Assembly (NCBI GenBank): GCA_963836085.1
Contig: CAWIHT010000016.1
Span: 1-64,000, forward strand
Length of the DNA stretch: 64,000 nt
Direction of reading: 5' to 3'
From: JAHEEL01 sp963836085
Lineage (GTDB): Bacteria; Actinomycetota; Acidimicrobiia; Spongiisociales; UBA5794
In this document: positions 8,776 through 17,990 of the stretch, piece after piece
How the letters are laid out: each line of letters opens with the position of its first letter
Position numbering within the stretch: the stretch's first letter is position 1
The notes under the pieces: model-generated
What the model was told of the DNA's origin: nothing
The model's input: only the letters and a program-made list of their open reading frames with translations
Database searches by the model: none
Program-made: the position numbers and the translations under genes

Positions 8776-9951
8776 GTGACCACGACCGTCGGCATTGGTG
8801 TGATCGGCTTCGGATGGATGGGGCAGGCACACTCGCGTTCCTACCGCCGCATCCCGATGCATTTTCCTGAGGCGGAGCTCATGCCTCGACTCGTGATCGT
8901 TGCGGACAACGTCCCTGCACGGGCGGAACTCGCTCGCCAGAACTTCGGATTCGAGACGGCGACCACCGAGTGGCAGGCCGTGATCGACCACCCGGACGTT
9001 GATGTCGTCACGATCACCGCCCCGAACAAACTGCATCGCGAGATCGCCGTTGCCGCCGCCGCAGCCGGCAAGGCCATTTTCTGCGAGAAGCCGGTGGGCG
9101 AGGCGCCCGACGTCACAGCGGAGATCGAGCGCGCCGCTCGCGTCGCAGGTGTCATCACGGGCGTCGGCTTCAACTACCGCTGGGCCCCGGTCGTCCAGTA
9201 CCTCAAGGACCTCATCGACGAAGGGCGTCTTGGCGACCTCACCCACTACCGGGGTCGGTTCTTCTCGATGTACGGACGGGACCGACTCGGCATGCTGAGC
9301 TGGCGCTATCTCCTCGAGGAGGCCGGCTACGGGGCACTCACCGACATCATGTCGCACACCGTCGACATGGCCAACTACCTCGTCGGTCCGGTCACGCGGG
9401 TCGTAGCGACCAAAGAGATCTTCATCAAGGAGCGGCCACTCCCGAAGCCCGGATCCGGAACCCACTACGATCGCGGGGCGCCCGGTGACCCGACCGGCAC
9501 CGTGACCAACGAGGACTACGTTGCGGCGCTCGTCGAGTTCGAGAACGGCGTCAGAGGCACGCTCGAGGTCGACCGCTCGATCTTCGGACCACAGAGTCAG
9601 ATGGCGTTCGAGATGAACGGCTCGAAGGGGGCAGCGGCCTGGAATCTCGAGACGATGAACGAGTTGCAGCTCTACCTCCCCGAGGAGACGCCGGCCGACG
9701 GCTACCTGCGTGTGCTCTCCGGCGACGGCTTCCCGCGCCACGGGGCCATCGTGCCCGGCGGCGGCAATCCGATCGGGTACGAGGATCTCAAGGTTTTCGA
9801 GGATCTCGAGTTCCTGAAGGCGGTAGCGGAAGAGCGTCCGGCCCCCGTGTCGTTCGCGGATGCGCTCGCCACGGCGGAGGTCGAGGCCGCCATGACGCGT
9901 TCGTGGGTGTCTGGAACGTGGGAAGACGTCACAAGCCTGCGAATCGACTGA
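8776..9951 (+). CDS. Gfo/Idh/MocA family oxidoreductase
   Basis: A 391-residue NAD(P)-dependent dehydrogenase, longer than the IolG copies. It has GFGWMGQAHS as Rossmann motif, CEKPVG with the catalytic Lys and DIMSH as the Asp/His pair. The GTG at 8776 is preferred because GAAGGAG ends eight bases upstream; a GTG at 8770 overlaps the preceding stop but is too close to that site. The protein resembles family members acting on scyllo-inositol or other polyols, but it is clearly outside the IolG pair of this island. Probably handles an additional inositol isomer or a glycosylated substrate. Confidence 0.78.
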   Translation: MTTTVGIGVIGFGWMGQAHSRSYRRIPMHFPEAELMPRLVIVADNVPARAELARQNFGFETATTEWQAVIDHPDVDVVTITAPNKLHREIAVAAAAAGKAIFCEKPVGEAPDVTAEIERAARVAGVITGVGFNYRWAPVVQYLKDLIDEGRLGDLTHYRGRFFSMYGRDRLGMLSWRYLLEEAGYGALTDIMSHTVDMANYLVGPVTRVVATKEIFIKERPLPKPGSGTHYDRGAPGDPTGTVTNEDYVAALVEFENGVRGTLEVDRSIFGPQSQMAFEMNGSKGAAAWNLETMNELQLYLPEETPADGYLRVLSGDGFPRHGAIVPGGGNPIGYEDLKVFEDLEFLKAVAEERPAPVSFADALATAEVEAAMTRSWVSGTWEDVTSLRID

Positions 9952-9962
9952 AGAGGACCTCT

Positions 9963-11393
9963 ATGGACATGTACATCGGTGGCAGATGGCAGCATTCGTC
10001 GGAGTGGATCGACGTGATCGCTCCCTACTCGGGCGACGTGATCGACCGCGTCCCGGTTGCAACACCGTCGCAGGTCGAGGATGCGTTGGCGACCGCTGAA
10101 CGCGGGGCGAGCATCATGCGCAATCTCGGCGGCGCAGCGCGCGCCGACATCCTCCGTCGAGCGGCGGACCTCCTCGACGCTGACGTCGAGCGGATTGCCC
10201 GGACGATCAGCCTCGAAGTCGGCAAGCCAATCGGCGAGGCGACCGGCGAGGCATCCCGCCTCGGCGAGATGTTCCGCCTGGCATCGTTCGAGGGCACCCA
10301 GATTCGCGGAGAGACACTCCCCCTCGACGCACAGGCCGGCGCCGAAGGGAAGATGGGCTTCACCTTGCGGATCCCAACCGGCGTCATCGTGGCAATCACC
10401 CCCTTCAACTACCCCGGTCTACTGGTGGTCCACAAGATCGGACCCGCCCTGGCCGCAGGCAACGCCGTAATCCTCAAGCCGGCGTCCCAAGCGCCGCTGA
10501 CGGCGCTGATCATCACCGAGAAGCTCGTCGAGGCGGGACTTCCTGAAGCTGGGCTGCAGACCATCACCGGTGGCGGCGAGGCCGTCGGCATGGCCCTCGT
10601 CCGTGATCCACGGGTTCGGAAGATCTCCTTCACCGGCAGCACGGCCGTGGGAGAGGAGATCACCCGCATCGCGGGGGTGAAGCGCCTGTCGCTCGAACTG
10701 GGCGCCAACTGCCCGATGATTGTGATGCCGGACGCCGATCTGGAACTCGCTGCCGCAGCCAGCGCCGCAGGGGGCTACGTCAACGCCGGCCAGGTCTGCA
10801 TCTCCCTGCAACGGGTCATCGTCCACGAGGACGTCTACGAGGACTACCTCGACGCACTCCGAGGCCCAGTAGAAGCCTTCCAGATGGGCGACCCGCTCGC
10901 AGCCGACACGAGGATCGGCGCCATGATCTCGGAAGCCGAGGCCGTCCGGGTAGCCGGGTGGATCGACGAGGCGGTCGCCGACGGCGCACGCGTCGTGATC
11001 GGCGGAGAACGGGACGGAGCCAAGCTCTTCCCAACCGTGGTCGCCGACGTGATCCCCGGGATGCGCCTCTCGGACCAGGAAGTCTTCGGCCCCACCCTGA
11101 GCGTCACCAAGGCCACCAGCATCGACGAAGCCATCGCCCTGGCCAACGACTCGAGCTACGGCCTGGGAGCCGGAATCTTCACCAAGGACATCACGAACGC
11201 GATGCGGTTCGCCCGGGAGGTCGACGCCGGGGCCGTGCACGTCAATTGGACGCCGCTCTGGCGAGCCGACCTCATGCCCTACGGCGGGCTGAAGGGCAGC
11301 GGCATCGGCAAGGAGGGGATTCGGTACGCCGTCGAGGAGATGACCGAACTCAAGACCGTGATCATCCACGGCCTGGAGCGTGATCCGGCATGA
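9963..11393 (+). CDS. Aldehyde dehydrogenase (non-CoA type)
   Basis: A 476-residue NAD(P)-dependent aldehyde dehydrogenase. The ATG at 9963 follows AGAGGA; upstream residues in the open frame are not family-like. Key residues are Glu245 in LELGANC and the nucleophile Cys279 in AGQVCISLQR, with ITPFNYP and FTGSTAVG for cofactor binding. The CISLQR context is that of lactaldehyde / glyceraldehyde-type dehydrogenases rather than the CoA-acylating methylmalonate-semialdehyde dehydrogenase IolA that ends the standard inositol pathway. It overlaps the aldolase gene by ATGA, so the aldehyde released by that aldolase is a likely substrate. Confidence 0.82.
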   Translation: MDMYIGGRWQHSSEWIDVIAPYSGDVIDRVPVATPSQVEDALATAERGASIMRNLGGAARADILRRAADLLDADVERIARTISLEVGKPIGEATGEASRLGEMFRLASFEGTQIRGETLPLDAQAGAEGKMGFTLRIPTGVIVAITPFNYPGLLVVHKIGPALAAGNAVILKPASQAPLTALIITEKLVEAGLPEAGLQTITGGGEAVGMALVRDPRVRKISFTGSTAVGEEITRIAGVKRLSLELGANCPMIVMPDADLELAAAASAAGGYVNAGQVCISLQRVIVHEDVYEDYLDALRGPVEAFQMGDPLAADTRIGAMISEAEAVRVAGWIDEAVADGARVVIGGERDGAKLFPTVVADVIPGMRLSDQEVFGPTLSVTKATSIDEAIALANDSSYGLGAGIFTKDITNAMRFAREVDAGAVHVNWTPLWRADLMPYGGLKGSGIGKEGIRYAVEEMTELKTVIIHGLERDPA

Positions 11394-12169
11394 TCGAGAA
11401 TCGGGCAAAGAGGCGTCTTGCAGCCGGAGAGACGGTGGTCGGCTGCTTCCTCCGATACTCGAACGCGACGCTGGCTGAGTTCGTGGCCCTCGGCGGCTGG
11501 GACTTCATCGTCTTCGACGCAGAACACGGGACCCTCCAAGCTCGAGATCTCGAGGACCTGTCCCGGGCGTGCGAACTCCACAGCGTCACGCCGATCGTTC
11601 GCGTTACCGCCAACGAGCCCGCCACGATTCTGCGATTCCTCGACGCCGGGGCACACGGGGTCCAGGTGCCGTGGGTCGAATCCGGCAACGCCGCGGAAGC
11701 CGCGGTCCAGGCGACGAAGTACCAGCCCCGGGGGAACCGGGGTCTTGCGGCCACCCGATCTGCAGGGTTCGGGGTGCCGGCCCCCATCGGGGAGTACACG
11801 AAGCAGGCGAACGCCGAAACGCTCGTCATCGTGCAGGTGGAGTCTGCCGAGGGGGTCAACAACGTGGGAGATCTTGTCGCGATCGACGGTGTCGATGTCG
11901 TGTTCATCGGACCCACCGACCTCGCCCACTCCCTCGGCCACGTCGGCGATGCCGGTCACCCCGAAGTCCGGGAGGCGATGACCCGGGTCGCCGATGTCGT
12001 TGCGGCCAGCGACAAAGCCCTCGGCATCTTCGTCGCCAACCCGGCCGATGCCGTCGGGTGGCACGAGCGGGGAGCCCGCTATCTGGCCACCGGACTTGAA
12101 CCGTTGTTGTCGAGTTCGATGCGCACCTACTTGGAAGCTGTCCGCACAACCGAAGGAGCAACCCAATGA
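11390..12169 (+). CDS. HpcH/HpaI-type class II aldolase
   Basis: A 259-residue metal-dependent aldolase of the HpcH/HpaI (phosphoenolpyruvate-domain) family. It shows DAEHGT with the catalytic His (about residue 44-49), an Arg in VRVTAN, YQPRGNRG, the metal-ligand Glu in QVESAEG and Asp in GPTDL. Family members reversibly cleave 4-hydroxy-2-oxo acids to pyruvate (or another 2-oxo acid) and an aldehyde. Overlaps of four bases on both sides tie it to the aldehyde dehydrogenase and iolD. In classical inositol catabolism the aldolase is the unrelated IolJ, so this gene is an unexpected member. Confidence 0.85.
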   Translation: MIENRAKRRLAAGETVVGCFLRYSNATLAEFVALGGWDFIVFDAEHGTLQARDLEDLSRACELHSVTPIVRVTANEPATILRFLDAGAHGVQVPWVESGNAAEAAVQATKYQPRGNRGLAATRSAGFGVPAPIGEYTKQANAETLVIVQVESAEGVNNVGDLVAIDGVDVVFIGPTDLAHSLGHVGDAGHPEVREAMTRVADVVAASDKALGIFVANPADAVGWHERGARYLATGLEPLLSSSMRTYLEAVRTTEGATQ

Positions 12170-14007
12170 ACACCGTCCGACTCACGACCGCTCAGGCGAT
12201 CGTCAAGTACTTGATCGCTCAGCGAACGATCATCGACGGCAAGGAAGAGCCGCTGTTCGCCGGTGCGTTCGGCATCTTCGGTCACGGAAACGTCGTGTCG
12301 CTCGCCGAAGCGCTGTACCCGGTGCAGGACGTGCTACCCACCTGGCGCGGCCACAACGAGCAGTCGATGGCCCTCGCTGCCGTCGCCTTCGCCAAGGCCA
12401 AGCGACGCCGCCAGATCATGATCGCAACTTCGTCGGTCGGCCCCGGCTCGTCGAACATGATCACGGCCGCTGCCACCGCCCACGCCAACCGCCTCCCGAT
12501 CCTCATCTTCAGCGGAGACACCTTCCAGCACCGCTTCGTCGATCCGGTACTCCAGCAGGTCGAGAACTTCAACAGCCCGTCCACGACCATCAGCGATGCC
12601 TACCGACCCGTCACGAGGTACTGGGATCGGATAACGCGCCCCGAGCAGATCATCCAGTCGCTCCCCCAGGCCGTCGCTACCATGATCGACCCGGCGGACT
12701 GCGGACCGGCGTACATCGGCCTGCCGCAGGACATCGCCGCCGAGGCCTACGACTACCCGGTGAGCTTCTTCGCCCCGCGGGTTCACTACATCCGACGACC
12801 CATTCCCGATCCCCGCGATGTAGCGAAGGCCGCCGAGGCACTGGCCGCCGCGGCGAAGCCGCTCATCATCGCAGGCGGCGGCGTCCACTACTCCGGCGCC
12901 GTTGCGGAACTCACCGCGTTCGCCGAGAAGCACGGGATCCCGGTCACCGAGACGGTGGCAGGCAAGGCGACGCTGCTCGCCGACCATCCGAACTTCGTCG
13001 GACCCATCGGCGTGACCGGCAGTTCATCCGCCAACGTCATGGCAGACGAAGCCGATGTGGTCGTCGCCGTCGGGACGCGGCTGCAGGACTTCACCACCGG
13101 TTCGTGGTCGATCTTTGGGAACGAGAAGATGACCCTCGTCTCGGTCAACGTCGGACGATTCGACGCGACCAAGCACCAAGCCGTCTCCGTGATCGGAGAC
13201 GCCAAAGTGACGCTCGAAGCGCTTGACGAGGCGATCGGCGACTATCGCACTCCGGCCTCGTGGATGGAGAAGGGCGCAACCGAAGTCGCTGCCTGGTACG
13301 GCTACCTCGACGAGTTCACCTCCGGCACGTTTGAACCGCCGACCTACGCTCAGGTCATCAGGGCGGTCAACGAGATCGGTGATCCTGACGACTACCAGTT
13401 GAGCGCCGCCGGCGGCCTGCCGGGCGAACTGAACATGGGTTGGCACTCCAAGGCAATCGGCTCGTTCGATGCCGAGTACGGCTACTCGTGCATGGGGTAT
13501 GAGATCGCCGGTGCGTGGGGCGCCAAGATGGCGCTGCCGGATCGCGACGTCGTGTCGTGGGTCGGCGACGGGTCGTACTTGATGATGAACTCAGACATCT
13601 ACTCGACCGTGATGACCGGCCACAAGGTGATCTTCATCCTCTGTGACAACGGCGGCTTCGCCGTGATCAACCGACTCCAGGTCAACACCGGCGGCGAGGA
13701 GTTCAACAACTTGCTGCACACCACCCGCCATGAACGCATGTTCCGGGTCGACTTCGTCAAGCACGCCGAGTCGATGGGGGCCCTCGCCGAGAAGGTCACC
13801 ACGATCGACGAGTTCAAGGACGCGTTTGCTCGTGCGAAGGCAGCCGACCGCAGTTCCGTGATCGTTATCGATGTCGCCCAGTACGACTGGACGGAAGGCG
13901 GAGCGTGGTGGGAAGTCGGAATCCCCGAGGTTTCCGATCGCGCCCAAGTCCTCGTCGCCCGGGCCGAACTCGAAGCGGAGAAGAAGCTCCAGCGTCGCGG
14001 GGTGTGA
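12166..14007 (+). CDS. iolD: 3D-(3,5/4)-trihydroxycyclohexane-1,2-dione hydrolase
   Basis: A 613-residue ThDP-dependent enzyme with the three-domain acetolactate-synthase-like fold. IolD hydrolytically opens the cyclic dione made by IolE to 5-deoxy-glucuronate. Recognisable parts are LFAGAFGIFGHGNV near the N-terminus, the Glu of HNEQSMALAA that activates ThDP, and the ThDP/Mg motif beginning GDGSYLMMNSD near residue 467 with the matching NGGF near 498. The length is that of known IolD proteins. It overlaps the aldolase by ATGA. It is the strongest single indicator that this island degrades an inositol. Confidence 0.9.
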   Translation: MNTVRLTTAQAIVKYLIAQRTIIDGKEEPLFAGAFGIFGHGNVVSLAEALYPVQDVLPTWRGHNEQSMALAAVAFAKAKRRRQIMIATSSVGPGSSNMITAAATAHANRLPILIFSGDTFQHRFVDPVLQQVENFNSPSTTISDAYRPVTRYWDRITRPEQIIQSLPQAVATMIDPADCGPAYIGLPQDIAAEAYDYPVSFFAPRVHYIRRPIPDPRDVAKAAEALAAAAKPLIIAGGGVHYSGAVAELTAFAEKHGIPVTETVAGKATLLADHPNFVGPIGVTGSSSANVMADEADVVVAVGTRLQDFTTGSWSIFGNEKMTLVSVNVGRFDATKHQAVSVIGDAKVTLEALDEAIGDYRTPASWMEKGATEVAAWYGYLDEFTSGTFEPPTYAQVIRAVNEIGDPDDYQLSAAGGLPGELNMGWHSKAIGSFDAEYGYSCMGYEIAGAWGAKMALPDRDVVSWVGDGSYLMMNSDIYSTVMTGHKVIFILCDNGGFAVINRLQVNTGGEEFNNLLHTTRHERMFRVDFVKHAESMGALAEKVTTIDEFKDAFARAKAADRSSVIVIDVAQYDWTEGGAWWEVGIPEVSDRAQVLVARAELEAEKKLQRRGV

Positions 14008-14091
14008 AATGACGGAACCCGAATTCGTCGGCGCCGACGCTGCGCCCTGCGCCGGCGTCACCGCCACCTGGCACCGAGAGAAGGAACAGTC

Positions 14092-14973
14092 ATGAGCCAC
14101 AGCAACAGCGACCTCCTCCGACCGAGCGGCACCCTGTCTGACGGACCGGACCCGGTCATCGTCACGCCGGCGGCCGCCGGCTGGACATACAGCGGACTCC
14201 GCGTCTTCAGCCTCGCTCCGGGTGAGTCCCGGACGTTCGCCACCGGTTCGAACGAGATGGCGATCCTCCCCCTCAGCGGATCGTGCGTTGTCGAAGTTGA
14301 GGGCCACCGCTTCGATCTCGAAGGCCGGGCGTCGGTGTTCAGCCGTGTTAGCGACTTCGCCTATGTACCGATCGGTGTTGAGTTCCGGGTCACGTCGCAG
14401 GGAGGCGGCGAGTTCGCTCTTCCCATGTCCGTAGCAACCGAGCGGATGGAGCCGGCCTACGGACCGGCCGAGGAAGTCTCGGTGGTCGTGCGCGGCGCCG
14501 GACCGTCATCACGCCAGATCACGAACTTCCTGATGGCCAACGTTCCGATGGCGCAGAAGCTGCTGGCCGTCGAAGTGATTACCCCCTCTGGCAACTTCTC
14601 ATCGAACCCACCCCACAAGCACGACGTCTTCGATCCGGACGCCCCCGAAGTCGAACTGGAGGAGATCTACTACTTCCGGTTCGATCGGCCGAATGGATAT
14701 GGGTTCTTCCGCGAGTACGCGAGCGACGGGGAGTTCGACGAGCTGATGCGCGTCCAAGACGGGGACGTGGCGTACTGCCGGCGCGGGTACCACGGTCCAT
14801 CGCTCGCCGTGCCCGGCCACAACATGTACTTCCTCAATGTCATGGCGGGACCCGGCGCGGAGCGGATGTGGGAAGCGTCCGACGATCCGGATCAGGCCTG
14901 GGTCAAGGGCACCTGGGAGGATCTCGAACAGGACCCACGGCTTCCGATGACGACCTACGAAGGGGTGGTGTAG
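14092..14973 (+). CDS. iolB: 5-deoxy-glucuronate isomerase
   Basis: A 293-residue bicupin of the IolB family. It isomerises 5-deoxy-D-glucuronate to 2-deoxy-5-keto-D-gluconate. The metal site is visible as PPHKHD (His175, His177), EEIYYFRF (Glu190) and a later His in RRGYHGPS. The first cupin is the degenerate half, as usual for the family. AGAAGGA precedes the ATG. It starts 84 bases after iolD and is followed four bases later by the second iolG. The product would need IolC and IolJ for the known route; neither is next to it. Confidence 0.88.
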   Translation: MSHSNSDLLRPSGTLSDGPDPVIVTPAAAGWTYSGLRVFSLAPGESRTFATGSNEMAILPLSGSCVVEVEGHRFDLEGRASVFSRVSDFAYVPIGVEFRVTSQGGGEFALPMSVATERMEPAYGPAEEVSVVVRGAGPSSRQITNFLMANVPMAQKLLAVEVITPSGNFSSNPPHKHDVFDPDAPEVELEEIYYFRFDRPNGYGFFREYASDGEFDELMRVQDGDVAYCRRGYHGPSLAVPGHNMYFLNVMAGPGAERMWEASDDPDQAWVKGTWEDLEQDPRLPMTTYEGVV

Positions 14974-14976
14974 GCC

Positions 14977-15981
14977 ATGGTACGCGTCGGAGTTGTGGGA
15001 GCCGGTCGCCTCGGCTCCTTTCATGCTCAAACACTGGCCGATCACACCTCGGTGACCGAGGTTGTCGTCACCGACCCGCTCCTTGAACGCGCCGAAGCTC
15101 TAGCCACCGACGTCGGAGGAAGCGTCGCTCCCAACGCCCGATCGATGCTCGACAGCATCGACGCGATGGTCGTCGCCGCCGCCACCAACGTCCATGCCGA
15201 GATGATTCTGCTTGCCGCAGATGCCGGCATCCCGACATTCTGCGAGAAGCCGATCACGCTCGACCTGGAATCGACCGATGAGGTCATCGCGCTCGTCCAG
15301 ACGGCCGAGATACCGCTTCAGGTGGGATTCCAGCGACGTTTCGACGCCGGGTATCGCGCCGCTCGAGACATGGCCCGCGCAGGTGAGTTCGGTGAGATCT
15401 ACCTGGTCCGCGCGACCAGCCTCGATCCCGCTCCTTCCCCCGAGCCGTTCGTTCGTACGTCGGGTGGTCTCTTCCTTGACTTCCTCATTCACGATTTCGA
15501 CGCCATCCGGTTCGTGACCGGTCAGGAGATCGAAGAAGTGTTCGCTGTGGGAACCGCCGAATTCCCGGCGTTTGATGTCTACGCGCGGAACGACGACGAG
15601 GGAATCGCTGTTGGCACCCTGCGCCTCAGTGGCGGAGCGCAGGCCTCGTTCGAAGCAACGCGCCACAACCCGAGTGGGTACGACGTTCGCATGGAGATCC
15701 ACGGCTCGTCCGGCGGGATCGCGGTGGGGTGGGACAACCGCATGCCGCTTGCCCCGATCGCGCTGGAGGCACCGCATCCGTCGGGTCCCCCGTACCGCGA
15801 TTTCCTCGATCGTTACGCGCCGGCCTACCGGGCCGAGATGTTCGCCTTCGTCGACCTCGTTCTCGGCCGCGCTCCGAATCCGTGCCCTCCGGAAGATGCT
15901 CGGGCCGCATTCGTCGCAGCACTGGCTGCGGGGCGCTCGGTGGCCGAAGGTCGGCCAGTCCTGATCTCCGAATTCGAATGA
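14977..15981 (+). CDS. iolG: Inositol 2-dehydrogenase-like (Gfo/Idh/MocA), paralogue 2
   Basis: A 334-residue Gfo/Idh/MocA oxidoreductase closely similar to the protein at 6666-7655: both begin with GAGR(I/L)G followed by FHAQTLADH, and share FCEKPI and VGFQRRFDAGY-like stretches. Catalytic Lys is in CEKPI, and the Asp/His pair in DFLIH. It lies three bases after iolB. Having two related copies in facing operons suggests different inositol isomers or oxidation directions (for example myo versus scyllo or D-chiro); sequence alone cannot assign them. Confidence 0.8.
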   Translation: MVRVGVVGAGRLGSFHAQTLADHTSVTEVVVTDPLLERAEALATDVGGSVAPNARSMLDSIDAMVVAAATNVHAEMILLAADAGIPTFCEKPITLDLESTDEVIALVQTAEIPLQVGFQRRFDAGYRAARDMARAGEFGEIYLVRATSLDPAPSPEPFVRTSGGLFLDFLIHDFDAIRFVTGQEIEEVFAVGTAEFPAFDVYARNDDEGIAVGTLRLSGGAQASFEATRHNPSGYDVRMEIHGSSGGIAVGWDNRMPLAPIALEAPHPSGPPYRDFLDRYAPAYRAEMFAFVDLVLGRAPNPCPPEDARAAFVAALAAGRSVAEGRPVLISEFE

Positions 15982-15994
15982 CAAGAGGAACCCC

Positions 15995-16777
15995 GTGAGA
16001 CGTAACTTCGAAGGCAGGGTCGCAGTTGTCACCGGCTCAACGCAGGGACTCGGGGAGGCCATCGTCCGCGAGTTGGTTGCTCGCGGAGCCGTCGGTGTCG
16101 TGATCACCGGACGTGACACCGAGCGCGGTGCAGCCGTGGTCAGAGACGTCGACGCTTCCGGCAGTCGGGGTCTCTTCGTCGCTGCCGACCTCGCCGACCC
16201 GGATGCCCCTGGCCAGATCATCACGGCCGCCGATGAGGCATTCGGTCGCGTCGACGTCCTGGTCAACAGCGCCGGGTTCACCGAGCGAGACAGCCTCTGG
16301 GACTCGACGCTCGATCATTTCGACCGGATGATGGCGGTCAACACCAGGGCCCCGTGGTTCCTCATGCAGGGGGCGGCCAGGATCATGATGCGTGAGGGGA
16401 TCGCAGGGACAATGGTGAACGTGCTCTCGATCGCCTTGCACGGCGGTCCGCCGTTCCTCGCTTCCTATTGCGCGTCGAAGTCGGCGCTCGCGACATTCAC
16501 CAAGAACGCGGCCAACGCACTGCTGGAGCATCGCATCCGGGTGAACGCGCTGAACCCCGGTTGGATGTCGACGCCGGCGGAAGACGACATCCAGCGCCGT
16601 TTCCACGACGCCGAAGACGGATGGCAGGAGGAGGCAGGAAGGCGGCTTCCGTTTGGCCGACTGATCGACCCGGAAGACGCCGCGCGGGCTGTGGTGTTCC
16701 TCGCTTCCGACGAGTCTGGCTTCATGACCGGAGCCGTCGTCGACTACGACCAACAGGTCATCGGGACCTCGAACTGA
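15995..16777 (+). CDS. SDR family oxidoreductase
   Basis: A 260-residue classical short-chain dehydrogenase. TGSTQGLG is the cofactor motif near residue 14, NSAG near residue 92, and the active site is the Ser of LSIALHG with YCASK. The GTG start follows AGAGGAA. It is the last enzyme of the plus-strand operon, 13 bases after the second iolG. Family members act on sugar acids, polyols or keto-acids; here it could reduce or oxidise an inositol-derived intermediate. Specific substrate unknown. Confidence 0.82.
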   Translation: MRRNFEGRVAVVTGSTQGLGEAIVRELVARGAVGVVITGRDTERGAAVVRDVDASGSRGLFVAADLADPDAPGQIITAADEAFGRVDVLVNSAGFTERDSLWDSTLDHFDRMMAVNTRAPWFLMQGAARIMMREGIAGTMVNVLSIALHGGPPFLASYCASKSALATFTKNAANALLEHRIRVNALNPGWMSTPAEDDIQRRFHDAEDGWQEEAGRRLPFGRLIDPEDAARAVVFLASDESGFMTGAVVDYDQQVIGTSN

Positions 16778-16839
16778 TGCGCGTACTCGGCTTGCGAGGC
16801 ACGAGCGAAGAACACCGGTCCATTGGGCGCCGGTTCGCC

Positions 16840-16847
16840 GAACGTTC
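16840..16847. promoter_or_regulatory. Half-conserved LacI operator core GAACGTTC
   Basis: The 8-base core of the operator at 7710-7721 recurs here, 45 bases before the lacI-type start, in a 115-base non-coding gap. The outer bases (CC...AA) do not complete the 12-base palindrome, so this would be a weaker, possibly autoregulatory site. Confidence 0.4.
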
Positions 16848-16892
16848 AACACCGCGACCGATACCCTGCCGGCGCCCGCCAGAGGTCACCCC

Positions 16893-17894
16893 GTGAGCCG
16901 TCCCACCATTCTCGATGTCGCCGAACGTGCAGGCGTGTCGAAGTCGCTCGTGTCACTCGTGATGCAGGGATCGTCCCACGTCAGCGATGACAAGCGAACC
17001 GATGTCCTGAAGGCGGCACGCGAACTCGGATACCGGCCAAACACGATGGCGCGAAGCCTCGTGCAGCAGCGGTCCTACGTCCTCGGTGTCATGCTCTCCA
17101 ACCTTCACAATCCGTTCTTCGCCGACGTCGTCGATGGGATCGAGGACCGAGCGCTCGAGAGCGGCTACCGAGCGCTCCTCAATAGCGGGCGCCGGATCCC
17201 CGAGCGGGAGGGCGTCGCCCTCGAGACCCTGCTCAGGTTGCAGACCGACGGGCTGATCCTGGCGGGCACCTTGCTCGACCTCAGGACGATCGACGCGGCT
17301 GGGGAAGAGGTCCCGACCGTCCTCATCACTCGCGACCTCAAGTCAAAGGTGGTCGACAGCGTGAGCGGCGACGATCGCAGAGGGGCGCGCCTCGCCGTCG
17401 ATCACCTGGTCGCACTTGGCCACACGCGGATTGCACACATCGACGGCGGTCGCGGCGCAGGGGCCCGGCGCCGCAAAGCTGGTTTCGTCAGGGCCATGAA
17501 GGCGCACGGCCTCGAACCGATCACCGTCGCGGGCAACTACGCGGAGGAAGGTGGCATGCTGGGAGTCGAGCGGCTGATCGAGACCGGAGCCAATCCGACC
17601 GCCATCTTCGCAGCCAATGACCTCGCCGCGATCGGTACCTTGCAGGCGCTCTTCGAGGCCGGCCGAACCGTCCCGGACGACGTGTCGCTCGTCGGATACG
17701 ACAACGCCTGGCTCGCGGGGTTGCAGCACCTCTCGCTGACCACGGTTGATCAGCCTCGTCACGAACTCGGGGCGACTGCCGTGGAACTCCTCATCGAGCG
17801 AATCGACGGGGGCCGCACAGAGTCGAAGCACCTGGTCCTCCCGCCGACGCTGGTCGAACGCTCCACCACGGGCCCACCCTCCCGCGGCCTCTAG
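16893..17894 (+). CDS. LacI family transcriptional regulator
   Basis: A 333-residue LacI/GalR repressor. The helix-turn-helix occupies residues 3-24 (TILDVAERAGVSKSLVS), the hinge with YRPNTMARSL follows near residue 50, and the remainder is the periplasmic-binding-like effector domain (GVMLSNLHNPFFADV, VSLVGYDN). AGAGGTC precedes the GTG. Its position at the end of the catabolic operon and the GAACGTTC sites at 7.7 and 16.8 kb make it the likely local repressor, released by an inositol or a catabolite. It is read in the same direction as the operon, from its own gap. Confidence 0.9.
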   Translation: MSRPTILDVAERAGVSKSLVSLVMQGSSHVSDDKRTDVLKAARELGYRPNTMARSLVQQRSYVLGVMLSNLHNPFFADVVDGIEDRALESGYRALLNSGRRIPEREGVALETLLRLQTDGLILAGTLLDLRTIDAAGEEVPTVLITRDLKSKVVDSVSGDDRRGARLAVDHLVALGHTRIAHIDGGRGAGARRRKAGFVRAMKAHGLEPITVAGNYAEEGGMLGVERLIETGANPTAIFAANDLAAIGTLQALFEAGRTVPDDVSLVGYDNAWLAGLQHLSLTTVDQPRHELGATAVELLIERIDGGRTESKHLVLPPTLVERSTTGPPSRGL

Positions 17895-17990
17895 CGCCAC
17901 GAACCCAGGGTTCTCAACCTCCTATTTGGCGCCGTGGGCCAACAGAATGAGACCGCTGTTCCGATCACTGCGTACCGCGGGCTGTCGGCG

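Noticed and set aside
14009..14095. 28-codon frame between iolD and iolB that ends overlapping the iolB start
   Set aside because: No ribosome-binding site and no family features; the overlap alone is weak evidence of a leader peptide.
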